Origin: Bryobacterales bacterium | GTDB taxonomy: Bacteria > Acidobacteriota > Terriglobia > Bryobacterales > Bryobacteraceae | Reading direction: 5' to 3' | Assembly (NCBI GenBank): GCA_020847315.1 | Contig: JADLCF010000067.1 | Span: 1-42,973, forward strand | DNA length: 42,973 nucleotides | Shown here: positions 9,454-17,881 of the stretch, one piece after another | How the letters are laid out: each line of letters starts with the position of its first letter | Numbering within the stretch: position 1 is the stretch's first letter | Position numbers and translations under genes: made by a program | Notes under the pieces: generated by a model | Seen by the model: only the letters and a program-made list of their open reading frames with translations | Told to the model about the DNA's origin: nothing | The model's database searches: none

Positions 9454-9618
9454 AAAATTTCCCCTTTCGCCATGTACGCATCCCATGATGCGAAGCTGTA
9501 CTGCGATTCTATCCCGCTATGGTACAGAATTGTTCTCGCGTGAAGCGAGCGCTCGGTAGCCGACGCGCGATGCGACCGCGCGATCAGCAACCAGCGCGTG
9601 GATCGGCAATCCCTCGCG

Positions 9619-10878
9619 TCAATGCGTGACGGGCGCCGGCCCCTCGTCGCTGTATTTGGGACGTATCAGCAGCACCAGCCATAACGACAGAAGCGATAGC
9701 GCGGCTACCACCGTAAACGTGACGACCAGAGGAACGCCCGCATCCCTGGAGATACCGAATGCCCAATCCGCGATGCCCCCAAAACTGATGCTGACGAAAT
9801 TCATCATTCCGTAGCCCGAAGCGCGCAAATGCGGTCGCACGATCTGGCAAAGAATCGGCATGTTGTTGATGTCAAAAAAGCCGTAGCCCACGCCGAACAC
9901 GACCAGGGAAGCAACGGCCACGCTGAGGAGCCCCGTTTGCGGCGAGAGGCCCACGCCGGCAAGGGAGATCACGATCAGGCCCATGCCGATGGCGCTCGTG
10001 TAGATGCGTCCCCGGTTATTCTTCCTCATCCACCGGTCGGCCATCCAACCGCCGCCCACCGCCGCCCCCGCCGCCGCCAGCATCCAGTAGAGCGTCGCGG
10101 AGACCCCGGCTTCGCCCTGCCCGATGCCGAACTCGGTTTTCAGGATCGCGGGCATCCAATCCCGGATGATCCAGCCCGCCATCGCCGGCAGCGTGAAATA
10201 GACCACCAGCAGTTGGAAAGAACGGTTGCCGGCCAGTTCCTTAATCGCCTTGAGAGGGGAAATCTGGTCGCTCTTGAGGACCTCCGCTTTCTGGAACGGA
10301 TCCTTGAGCATCAGGAACAGCGGAATCGCGTAAAGCACGCCGACGAACCCGCAAAGATCGAACATCCAGCGCCACCCAAGGTCCGGATGGTCCGCGGCAT
10401 AGCCGCTAAAGCCGCCCAGGATGACACCGGCGTAGATGCCCATCTGGTGGAATCCGACGGCGCGCGAACGGGTTTCGCCCACGTGGTAATCGGCAATCAG
10501 CGCGAGAGCGGCGGGGATATAGAAGGCTTCGCTGATGCCCATCGCGGTCCGCGTCAAAAGCAATTGCTCATAGGTAGTGACGTGCGCCGTGAGCCAGGTG
10601 ATGACGGACCACACAAGCAGGCTTCCCGCGATCACATAGCGCCGGTTCGTGCGGTCCGCCACATAGCCGCCGAATGGGCTAAGGAACGCATACGTCCATT
10701 TGAAGAAGGCCAGAATCGCGCCCCAGTTGGCCTCGCTGCCGATGTCCGGGATATCGTGCATCAGGGAGAACTTCATGGAGGCCAGCATCTGCCGGTCCAG
10801 GTAATTCAGCATGGCTACCGGCACGAGCAGCGCAACCACGAGCCATGCGTATCCGGAGACGCTTCTACTTTCTTGCAT
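9619..10878 (-). CDS. MFS transporter, probable sialic-acid or hexuronate-type importer
   Basis: The 419-residue inner-membrane carrier has about twelve hydrophobic helices. The family signature is visible in the first helix and loop (AMLNYLDRQML, then GGYVADRTNRRYV), and a central hydrophilic loop of about 35 residues is present. It resembles the anion:cation symporter branch of the MFS. Its ATG overlaps the end of the mutarotase gene by 14 bases, and AAGGAG sits about 8 bases upstream. It is therefore the third gene of the lyase-mutarotase-transporter operon. That context suggests uptake of a sialic acid or related nonulosonate, but substrate cannot be read from the sequence. Confidence 0.85.
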   Translation of the reverse strand: MQESRSVSGYAWLVVALLVPVAMLNYLDRQMLASMKFSLMHDIPDIGSEANWGAILAFFKWTYAFLSPFGGYVADRTNRRYVIAGSLLVWSVITWLTAHVTTYEQLLLTRTAMGISEAFYIPAALALIADYHVGETRSRAVGFHQMGIYAGVILGGFSGYAADHPDLGWRWMFDLCGFVGVLYAIPLFLMLKDPFQKAEVLKSDQISPLKAIKELAGNRSFQLLVVYFTLPAMAGWIIRDWMPAILKTEFGIGQGEAGVSATLYWMLAAAGAAVGGGWMADRWMRKNNRGRIYTSAIGMGLIVISLAGVGLSPQTGLLSVAVASLVVFGVGYGFFDINNMPILCQIVRPHLRASGYGMMNFVSISFGGIADWAFGISRDAGVPLVVTFTVVAALSLLSLWLVLLIRPKYSDEGPAPVTH

Positions 10879-11914
10879 CGTTAAACTCCTTGATTTCCAC
10901 GGCCCAGACGGCGCGGGAGCGGTGAGAAGGGCGGTCTTCTCCGCCGGGAATTACCACCCGGCCGCGCCACGCCGCCGCCATGGTTGCCACCAGGCTGAAC
11001 GGAACTTCGCCGTGGCTTTGCCAGGCGTTACGGGCGGGTTCGTAAACCCGAATCGCACGGGGGAAGCCGGGGTGGCGATCCTTGAGTTCCATCACCCGCG
11101 CATCGAGACTCCCGTCGCTGCCGCCGAGGATCGCGAAGCGGTCTCCCACGCCGATCGACGGAGCGGCGCAGGTGAGACCGGGAAGATCCGGCAGCGCGCG
11201 CCAACCTTCGCCGGGATGGTAAGACCAGGCATCGCGAAGATAGGTTCTCTGGGGCTTGCCGTCCGGCCCGGCGGAGAGAGAGGCTCCTCCAGCCACGAAC
11301 AACCGGCCACCCGCAGAAGCGACGGCGGCGTAAATGCGTCCAGTACCGGGGAACTCACGCTCCACCCGCCAGTTCGCGCTGGGCCGCGCCAGATCGAGTG
11401 AGTAGAGAGCCCGCTCCGCGTGGGTGGCCGTGGGAGAGGTCTGCCCTCCAAAGACGTATGCCGTGTCACCCACGAGTGCGCCGCCGCAATAGGCGAGCGG
11501 CGTGGGCAGATCCGGCGCCGCATCAAGGCGCGCCTCCCGCCCGATTGAACGCAGCCACCAGCACTTACGCTGATAACCGCCGGGATCGGTTCCGCCGATC
11601 AGCAGGACCCTCCGCCGATGGCTCACCGCGCTTCCATGGGCGAGGGAAACCGGCAGACTCACATCGCGCCATTCGCCATTGGGTTGGGAGAGGAGAAAGG
11701 CCTTCGCCGACCATTCCCGTTGCCCGCCACTCCATGACGGAACGGAAAAATAGCTGCCGCCGGCGACGATCAGTGCTCCGTCATGAACGCCCACGAACTG
11801 GCCGGCCAGCCCCGCCGGCAGATCCGGCAGGCGCGCCCATCGGCGTTCGCGGCCGACGGTGATCGATGGAAGGGCTAGTGCAGCCGCGCACCCCAAAGCC
11901 TGTCTGCGATTCAC
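10865..11914 (-). CDS. nanM: Kelch-repeat mutarotase, NanM-like
   Basis: The 349-residue exported beta-propeller is of the NanM / cyclically permuted mutarotase type, which speeds interconversion of alpha and beta N-acetylneuraminate so the lyase or transporter receives the right anomer. The N-terminus is signal-like (RRQALGCAAALALPSITVG). Repeated kelch blades show Gly-Gly turns (ALIVAGGSYF, RVLLIGGTD, TAYVFGGQT, RLFVAGGAS, RFAILGGSDG, RVVIPGGEDRPSHRS). The GTG start at 11914 overlaps the lyase stop codon (GTGA), so translation is coupled. It resembles sialate mutarotases more than structural kelch proteins because of that context and the GGEDRP ending. A different sugar acid cannot be excluded. 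Confidence 0.78.
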   Translation of the reverse strand: MNRRQALGCAAALALPSITVGRERRWARLPDLPAGLAGQFVGVHDGALIVAGGSYFSVPSWSGGQREWSAKAFLLSQPNGEWRDVSLPVSLAHGSAVSHRRRVLLIGGTDPGGYQRKCWWLRSIGREARLDAAPDLPTPLAYCGGALVGDTAYVFGGQTSPTATHAERALYSLDLARPSANWRVEREFPGTGRIYAAVASAGGRLFVAGGASLSAGPDGKPQRTYLRDAWSYHPGEGWRALPDLPGLTCAAPSIGVGDRFAILGGSDGSLDARVMELKDRHPGFPRAIRVYEPARNAWQSHGEVPFSLVATMAAAWRGRVVIPGGEDRPSHRSRAVWAVEIKEFNDARK

Positions 11915-12810
11915 TGCGCGCGGCCCCTGCCCAGTTCTTCCGGCGCGAAGCCCGCGGAGGTGACTGCCAGGCGTAGGGCCTCTTCGTCCAGGCTGGTAAG
12001 TCTTCCACGTGGTGGAACGGCGTAGCCGCACTCGATGCCGGACCACGAGAGAATCCGCTTGAGCGCCGGGAGCATCGGGAAATCGAGCACCGCGCGGATC
12101 AGGTCGTTCACGCGGTCCTGCTTCTCTCTCGCCTCCCGCCATCGTCCTTCCCGCGCATCCGCGAACAGCCCGGTGAACAGTTCCGGGACCAGGTTGTAGA
12201 AACTGCCGATGCCGCCGTGCGCGCCCATCAGCAGCCCCGCCGCAAGCACTTCGTCGTGCCCGTTGAAGACCGTGTACCCCGCCCGTTGCAAGAGGGAGAG
12301 CCGGTAGAGATCGAAGGACGTGTACTTGAGGCCGATTACATTCGGGAGTTCGCACAACTTCAGCAACTCTTCGGTGGTCTGGATCGCAGTCGAGTGGCCG
12401 GGAAAGTAGTAGACCAGAAGGGGTACGGAGGAAGCGGAGGCGATCGCCTGGTAGTAGCGCAGCGCTTCCTTAAAAGAATACCCGGCGCCGGGCGGAAGGC
12501 TGCTGATCGCGCTTACGCCGGCGGAGGAAGCATGCCGCGTGAGGCGGAGCGCATCCGCGGTGCTGAGCGCGCCTACGTGGGCGATGACGCTGCCCTCTTC
12601 CGGCGTGTTGGCCACCGCGACTTCCACCGCGCGTTCGCGGACTTCGAAGGGTAATTGCAGGCCCTCGCCCGTCTGTCCGCACACGTAGACGCCATGGCAG
12701 CCCGCGCGGTACACGCGTTCGAGCAGAAGCTCGTAGCTTCGTGCGTTGAGCTTGCCGTTCCCGTCGAGGGGAGTGACAAGCGCCGGTAGAATTCCGCCAA
12801 ATCTCGACAT
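11911..12810 (-). CDS. nanA: N-acetylneuraminate lyase / DapA-superfamily aldolase
   Basis: This 299-residue cytoplasmic class I aldolase probably splits N-acetylneuraminate into N-acetylmannosamine and pyruvate. The family features are GILPALVTPLDGNGKL at the N-terminus, a GQTGEG pyruvate-binding loop (residues 45-50), Tyr134 in LLVYYFPGHS, and the Schiff-base Lys162 in NVIGLKYTS. The spacing of 28 residues between Tyr and Lys matches the E. coli lyase. The loop reads GQTGEG rather than GSTGEG, a variation that could alter specificity. ATG 12810 is chosen because the conserved fold starts there. The longer frame to 12978 would overlap the divergent epimerase gene. It heads the three-gene operon and is divergent from the epimerase. 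A general 2-keto-3-deoxy-sugar aldolase is the main alternative. Confidence 0.8.
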   Translation of the reverse strand: MSRFGGILPALVTPLDGNGKLNARSYELLLERVYRAGCHGVYVCGQTGEGLQLPFEVRERAVEVAVANTPEEGSVIAHVGALSTADALRLTRHASSAGVSAISSLPPGAGYSFKEALRYYQAIASASSVPLLVYYFPGHSTAIQTTEELLKLCELPNVIGLKYTSFDLYRLSLLQRAGYTVFNGHDEVLAAGLLMGAHGGIGSFYNLVPELFTGLFADAREGRWREAREKQDRVNDLIRAVLDFPMLPALKRILSWSGIECGYAVPPRGRLTSLDEEALRLAVTSAGFAPEELGRGRAQ

Positions 12811-12882
12811 TTGCTTCTGGAGATTGCCGCGGGGAACGGACCCTGCCGAAGGTGGCGCCGCTCCCGCCGCGAACGTAAACGC

Positions 12883-12894
12883 GATGATATCATC
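12883..12894. promoter_or_regulatory. 12-bp perfect palindrome between divergent nan-type genes
   Basis: GATGATATCATC reads the same on both strands and lies in the short gap between the lyase start (12810) and the divergent epimerase gene. It is a plausible operator for a dimeric repressor controlling both directions. It overlaps the ATG at 12884 of the epimerase frame. If the epimerase instead starts at the TTG at 12923, the palindrome falls cleanly in the shared promoter region. No regulator gene is adjacent. Confidence 0.35.
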
Positions 12895-14101
12895 AACCCG
12901 TAAACCGCCGTATGGGAGTCCCTTGAATCTCGCAGATCTTGCCCGGCAATACCGCGTCAACTTGCTCGAATCCGTCATCCCTTTCTGGTCTCGCCATTCG
13001 GTCGATTGGAAGCATGGCGGCTATTTCACCTGTCTTGACCGCGACGGCGCTGTCTATGACCCCCGCAAGTACATCTGGCTCCAGGGCCGCCAGATCTGGA
13101 TGTACAGCCGCCTCTATAACCAGGTGGAAGCGCGGCAGGAGTGGCTCGACATCGCCACGGCCGGCATGGATTTCCTCACCCGCCATGCCCGCGATTCTGA
13201 AGGCCGCTATTACTTCCGGCTATCCAGGGAAGGGGAGCCTTCCTTCTTTCAGCGGAAGCCTTATGCCGCTGTGTTCGCGGTGATGGCGCTCGCCGAGTAT
13301 TCGAAAACCGGGGCTGGAAGCCAGTATCGAAGCGCCGCCCGCGATCTCTTCTGGCGGGTGATCGATTGGATCCGCGATCCCGCGCTGCTCGGCCGCCCCG
13401 CCATGCCAGGGCAGCCGCCATTCCAGAGCCTGGCGGATTCGATTGTCATCGCGAAGATGGCCCTCGAACTGGCGGCGATCGATGACGGCCCACCCTACGA
13501 AAGCGTGATGCGAGATTGCCTGCGGGAGGCGCTGCTGCACCAGGACCCCTCGCGCGGCGTTCTGCTGGAGAATCGGGGCGGCGGCGAGGATGCGCGCCAG
13601 TTTCCCGAAGGGCGGTTGTTCAACCCTGGGCATTCGGTGGAAGCGGCGTGGCTTTTGTGGCTGCTGGCGGAGCATCTTGGGGAAGAGGCGGAGCTTCCCC
13701 GCATCGCGGGCGTGCTCGAAAGCAGCCTGGAGGCCGGGTGGGACCCGGAGTTCGGCGGACTCTCCTACTTCATGGATGTGGAAGATCGTCCGCTCCTCCA
13801 ACTCGAGGCTTCGATGAAGCTTTGGTGGCCGCACGCCGAAGCGCTCTACGCCGTGATTCTGGCCTACACGAGGACGGGCGAGAGCCGCTGGCTCCCGTGG
13901 TTGGAGCGCATCCATGAGTACTCGTTCACGCACTTCGCCGATGATCCTAAACGCGGTGAATGGTTCGCCTATTGTGATCGGCGGGGCAATCTTACCCACA
14001 CGCTGAAGGGGAACCACTACAAGGGCTGCTTCCACGTTCCGCGCGCTCTGCTCTACTGCGCCCAGACCATTGAGAAGCACCTCGCGGGGCGGAGAACTTA
14101 G
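12884..14101 (+). CDS. N-acylglucosamine 2-epimerase (AGE/RnBP family)
   Basis: The protein has about 400 residues and an alpha/alpha barrel, and probably interconverts N-acetylmannosamine and N-acetylglucosamine. Motifs include HGGYFTCLDRDG near the N-terminus, KYIWLQGRQIWMYSRLY, the barrel His in LFNPGHSVEAAWLLW, LEASMKLWWPHAEALYA and the C-terminal LKGNHYKGCFHVPRALL. These match the GlcNAc 2-epimerase/renin-binding-protein family. The start is uncertain. The ATG at 12884 has no ribosome-binding site, while a TTG at 12923 is preceded by GGGAG and begins exactly where family members usually begin (NLADLARQYRVNLL). It is divergent from the lyase operon and supplies the step after the lyase. 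No kinase or deacetylase for the product is adjacent. Confidence 0.86.
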   Translation: MISSTRKPPYGSPLNLADLARQYRVNLLESVIPFWSRHSVDWKHGGYFTCLDRDGAVYDPRKYIWLQGRQIWMYSRLYNQVEARQEWLDIATAGMDFLTRHARDSEGRYYFRLSREGEPSFFQRKPYAAVFAVMALAEYSKTGAGSQYRSAARDLFWRVIDWIRDPALLGRPAMPGQPPFQSLADSIVIAKMALELAAIDDGPPYESVMRDCLREALLHQDPSRGVLLENRGGGEDARQFPEGRLFNPGHSVEAAWLLWLLAEHLGEEAELPRIAGVLESSLEAGWDPEFGGLSYFMDVEDRPLLQLEASMKLWWPHAEALYAVILAYTRTGESRWLPWLERIHEYSFTHFADDPKRGEWFAYCDRRGNLTHTLKGNHYKGCFHVPRALLYCAQTIEKHLAGRRT

Positions 14102-14158
14102 CAGCCGCGGCCATTCGTTCAGTACGATATGGGGAACCGGCGGAATGCCGGGGACCGC

Positions 14159-16144
14159 ATGGAGATTGGATCGATGACCGCGCGCAACCAAACCATCCTC
14201 AGCCTGAGCCGGGCATTCGTGATGCTCACTCTCGGCGTTGGCGTCAGCCTGGGACAAACGAGCGCTCCGGCGAGCGGAGACTACCAGGTTCACGCCATCC
14301 GCAACGTGATGGTGCAAGCCCGCGATGGCGTGCGTCTGGCGACGGACGTGTATCTGCCGGAACGGGCGGGGAAGGTGGATGGCCGGTTTCCAACGATAGT
14401 GGAGCGTACGCCGTACAACAAGGATGGGAACGCGCCGCCGCTAACTTCCTTCTTCGTGCCGCACGGATATGCCGTCGTGGTGCAGGATGTGCGTGGGCGG
14501 TACAAGTCCGAAGGCCATTGGCGGCCGCTGCGCGACGACGGCCCCGACGGCGCGGACCTGCTGAAGTGGATCGCCGCACAGCCATGGTCGAACGGGAAAG
14601 TGGGCACGGTCGGCATGTCTTACGGCGGCGCGACGCAGCACGCGATCGCGATCGCCAACGCTCCCGCTCTCGCGGCGATGGTTCCGGTTGATGCGATGAG
14701 CAATGCCGGGCGCTATGGGGTCCGCCACAACGGCGCGTTCGAACTGCGCTGGCTGAACTGGATCCTGACGCTGGGGATCGCGACGGGGAAGACGGCTTCG
14801 CCTACCGGTCTGGCGCCCGGCCGCAACGGAGCGGCGGCATCCGCCCGCGCAGCCGTCCCGAAGGAAGCCGCGCCCGCCTTGATCGAGATGGGCGACCACA
14901 TTCGGGAGTATGTGCGCGCGCTGCCGCTCCGCGCCGGCACAACTCCGCTACAGTTCGCCCCAGAGTACGAGCGATGGCTTGTCGAGGCGATGAGCCACGG
15001 AGACAACGACGCATTCTGGACCGATATGGGCGCAAGCGTCGCGGACCACGTGGATACCTATCAGGACGTGCCGGCGCTCCACGTGACCGGCTGGTACGAT
15101 TCCTGGGGTTCGCAAGTCGCGAATCTGAACTACCCGCTTCTCGCAAAGGCGAAGAAGAGCCCGCAGCGGCTGCTGATCGGTCCCTGGACACATGGCGGCC
15201 AGGGGCAAACGTTCTCCGGCATCGCGGAGTTCGGGGAGGCGGCTGCCGTCGATTTGAACGCCCTGCGGCTGCGGTGGTTCGACCGCTGGCTGCTCGGACG
15301 GCAGAATGGCGTTGAGCGGGAAGCGCCGGTTCGCATTTTCGTCATGGGCAGCGGGGAGCCACACAAGACCGCGGAAGGGCGGCTCTTCGTGGGTGGCGCG
15401 TGGCGCGAGGAACGCGAATGGCCGCTCGCGCGCACGGCCTACACGCCCTATTACCTCCATGCCAATGGAACGCTCTCCACGGAGCGCCCGGCGGGGGCGA
15501 AGGCATCCACGCGCTATTCGTTCGATCCTCGTAGTCCGGTTCCGACCATTGGCGGCAATGTTTCTTCGGAAGGCGACCTGATGCCGCGCGGAGCCATGGA
15601 CCAGCGCTGCTACCCGGAGCATTGGTTGTGCAAGGATACCTTGCCGCTCTCCGCGCGCAAGGATGTGCTGGTGTTTGAGACTCCGCCCCTTGAGCGGGAT
15701 ATCGAAGTGACCGGCAGACTCGTGGTGAAGCTGTGGGCGAGTTCCGACGGCCCGGATACGGATTTCACCGCGAAGCTGATCGATGTGTATCCGCCCAGCC
15801 GGGATTTTCCGGCCGGCGTCGATCTGAACGTGGGCGATAGCATTGTCCGCGCCCGATACGGTGAATCGATCAAGGCCGCGAAGATGCTTGAGCCAGGGCG
15901 TCCGGTGGAGTTCACCATCGAGATGTACCCGACCTCGCTCGTCTTCCGCCGCGGCCACCGGATCCGCCTGGATATTTCGAGCAGTAATTTCCCGCGCTTC
16001 GACGTGAATCCCAATACGGGCGAAGCGCTCAATGGGAACCGGGGGTGGCGGATCGCGGAGAACACGATTTACCACGATGCGGCGCACCCATCGCACATCC
16101 TCTTGCCCGTGATCCCGTCTGCGTCGCGGGCCTCCGCCAGGTGA
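14159..16144 (+). CDS. CocE/NonD-family serine hydrolase, exported
   Basis: The exported hydrolase has about 661 residues, with an N-terminal signal (LSRAFVMLTLGVGVSLGQ). The Xaa-Pro dipeptidyl-peptidase S15 catalytic domain has the nucleophile Ser154 in VGTVGMSYGGATQ. A later GWYDSWG segment probably carries the acid, and IGPWTHGG the histidine. The C-terminal PepX-type jelly roll covers about residues 480-655 (RDIEVTGRLVVKLWASSDGP, then GHRIRLDISSSNFPRFDVN). Family members cleave acyl bonds of peptides, esters or beta-lactams, and substrate cannot be predicted here. ATG 14159 is preferred because GGGG precedes it. ATGs at 14129 and 14174 are alternatives. It follows the epimerase by 57 bases on the same strand, so co-transcription is possible. 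Confidence 0.86.
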   Translation: MEIGSMTARNQTILSLSRAFVMLTLGVGVSLGQTSAPASGDYQVHAIRNVMVQARDGVRLATDVYLPERAGKVDGRFPTIVERTPYNKDGNAPPLTSFFVPHGYAVVVQDVRGRYKSEGHWRPLRDDGPDGADLLKWIAAQPWSNGKVGTVGMSYGGATQHAIAIANAPALAAMVPVDAMSNAGRYGVRHNGAFELRWLNWILTLGIATGKTASPTGLAPGRNGAAASARAAVPKEAAPALIEMGDHIREYVRALPLRAGTTPLQFAPEYERWLVEAMSHGDNDAFWTDMGASVADHVDTYQDVPALHVTGWYDSWGSQVANLNYPLLAKAKKSPQRLLIGPWTHGGQGQTFSGIAEFGEAAAVDLNALRLRWFDRWLLGRQNGVEREAPVRIFVMGSGEPHKTAEGRLFVGGAWREEREWPLARTAYTPYYLHANGTLSTERPAGAKASTRYSFDPRSPVPTIGGNVSSEGDLMPRGAMDQRCYPEHWLCKDTLPLSARKDVLVFETPPLERDIEVTGRLVVKLWASSDGPDTDFTAKLIDVYPPSRDFPAGVDLNVGDSIVRARYGESIKAAKMLEPGRPVEFTIEMYPTSLVFRRGHRIRLDISSSNFPRFDVNPNTGEALNGNRGWRIAENTIYHDAAHPSHILLPVIPSASRASAR

Positions 16145-16149
16145 GGCTT

Positions 16150-16171
16150 GCGCGCCGGCGTAGAGGCGCGC
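16150..16171. terminator. Candidate bidirectional terminator hairpin
   Basis: A perfect 7-bp inverted repeat (GCGCGCC / GGCGCGC) with an 8-base loop lies between the convergent hydrolase and sulfatase genes. There is no clear U tract on either side, so it may only help termination or be fortuitous in GC-rich DNA. Confidence 0.35.
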
Positions 16172-16175
16172 CCGG

Positions 16176-17720
16176 TTAGTATTTGCCGATACGTGGGCTT
16201 CCCAGGTCCGTGTGCAGGGCGAGGTTGTCGATCAGTTGGTCCGTCATGCGCCGGCGTAACCGCGCGTGCTCCGGTTTCTCGAAGAGATTCTCGAACTCAT
16301 GAGGGTCGGCATCCAGGTCAAAGAGTTCGCCGAGCCCGGTCGCATGGTAAAGGGTGAGTTTGTGGCTCCGGTCGCGGATCATCGACGCATGAGACTGCAA
16401 CTCATTCGTTTGTGAATCGTGGTATTCGCTCCACACGAAATCCCGGTGGCTCTTCGCCTCGGACGCGCCACGCGCGAGGCCGAGCAGGCTCTTCCCATCC
16501 ATGTCGCCGGGGTCCGGGATTCCGGCGGCTTCGAGCAGCGTCGGAGCCATATCAGTGAGTTCGACGAGCGCGTCGTTTCGCAGACCCTTCTGTAAGCCGC
16601 CGCCCGGCCAGGAGAGAATGAGCGGCACCCGCACGGCGCCTTCGAAGAAGCGGCAGCCCTTGAGCCGCAGGCAGTGGTCGCCCATCATCTCGCCGTGGTC
16701 GCTCATGAAGACAATGAGCGTGTTCTCCCGCTGCCCGGTGCGCTCGAGCGCCTCCACCACGCGGCCGACATACCAATCGATGTGTTCGATCATGGCGTAG
16801 TAGCAAGCCTTCATGTGCCGCGCGGGATAGCTCGAGGGTGGCGCGGGCGTCATTGTCTGGTGCGCCACCTTGCCCGCGAACCGTGCCTGTTCCCGCTCTT
16901 CCCCCTCCCGGTAGAGCGGCGCCGGGAGGGCCTGGGGTGTCATCTTTTCGAGGTACTCGGGCGCGGGATCAAAGGGATTGTGCGGCGCGAAGATGTTGAT
17001 GCTCGCGAACCATGGCCCCTTCAATCCGCCTTCGATGTAGTGCAGGGTTCGCTCCGCCTCCCAGGCGAGTTCGTGGAACTCTGCCGGCATCCCGGCGTTG
17101 TACTGCTCCGGGTAGCCCGCAACCTTCCGTTTGCGGTAAAGACCGTCCCAGGTGACGCCATGCTCATGCAGCCAGCGGTTGTAGGCGTGGACGCGATCCG
17201 GCCAGCCGGGTTCGGGTTTCGGCTGGTGGCTCCAATCGTAAATGCGGTAGCCATCGTCGATGCGGGGTTCCTCCCGCCCGAAAGGGCTCGAAAGGTGAAG
17301 CTTGCCGCAGAGCGCGCCGTCGTAGCCCGCGGAAGCCAAGCGCCGGGTGACGAGGCGCGGCGTGAGCTTCGCCGGGAACTCCGCGTTCCCGTTGCGGTGC
17401 TGATGAATCCGGCTCGGAATGCAGCCGGTCAGAAACGAGGCGCGGCTTGGCGTGCAGATCGGGTTCTGGCAGTAGGCATGGGTGAAGGCCACGCCTTCCG
17501 CGGCCAGGCGGTCTATATGCGGCGTCCGGATATGCGGATTGCCGAGCGCATGGATGGTATCCCAGCGCTGCTGATCCGTGCAGATCCACAGCACGTTGGG
17601 CGGTGCGCCGCCCTGCCCGGGCGAGTTCGCGCCTCCGCTCGTCTGCGCGCGGCCGGAGGCAGCCGCCACGCTCATTCCACCGAGCGCCATAAACTCACGC
17701 CTTGAAGCACTGCCGATCAT
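16176..17720 (-). CDS. Sulfatase, exported, Cys-type formylglycine enzyme
   Basis: This type I sulfatase has 514 residues and hydrolyses sulfate esters after conversion of an active-site Cys to formylglycine. A Tat-like signal is present (SRREFMALGGMSVAAASG), then NVLWICTDQQRWDTIHALG with metal-binding Asp residues. The modification motif CTPSRASFLTG has its Cys at residue 89. Further markers are HQHRNGNAEFP, FVWSEYHD and FMSDHGEMMGDH. The length is typical. ATG 17720 is used because the longer frame to 17840 has no signal peptide at its start and overlaps the divergent methyltransferase promoter. No sulfatase-maturing enzyme is in the window. Related enzymes act on choline, aryl or carbohydrate sulfates. 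Confidence 0.9.
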   Translation of the reverse strand: MIGSASRREFMALGGMSVAAASGRAQTSGGANSPGQGGAPPNVLWICTDQQRWDTIHALGNPHIRTPHIDRLAAEGVAFTHAYCQNPICTPSRASFLTGCIPSRIHQHRNGNAEFPAKLTPRLVTRRLASAGYDGALCGKLHLSSPFGREEPRIDDGYRIYDWSHQPKPEPGWPDRVHAYNRWLHEHGVTWDGLYRKRKVAGYPEQYNAGMPAEFHELAWEAERTLHYIEGGLKGPWFASINIFAPHNPFDPAPEYLEKMTPQALPAPLYREGEEREQARFAGKVAHQTMTPAPPSSYPARHMKACYYAMIEHIDWYVGRVVEALERTGQRENTLIVFMSDHGEMMGDHCLRLKGCRFFEGAVRVPLILSWPGGGLQKGLRNDALVELTDMAPTLLEAAGIPDPGDMDGKSLLGLARGASEAKSHRDFVWSEYHDSQTNELQSHASMIRDRSHKLTLYHATGLGELFDLDADPHEFENLFEKPEHARLRRRMTDQLIDNLALHTDLGSPRIGKY

Positions 17721-17881
17721 GTGAACACTTTCCGGGGAGGGAATCCCGCGCGAGCCGCGGCTGCAAATGCCACGCCCGCTGACGATTGTATGCCCTCTGC
17801 GAACATTTCGCGAAACAGAACGCCTACCACGCCGCTTCATCTGAACGGGAATCCAACGACAATTCCGCTACGCTGAACGAT

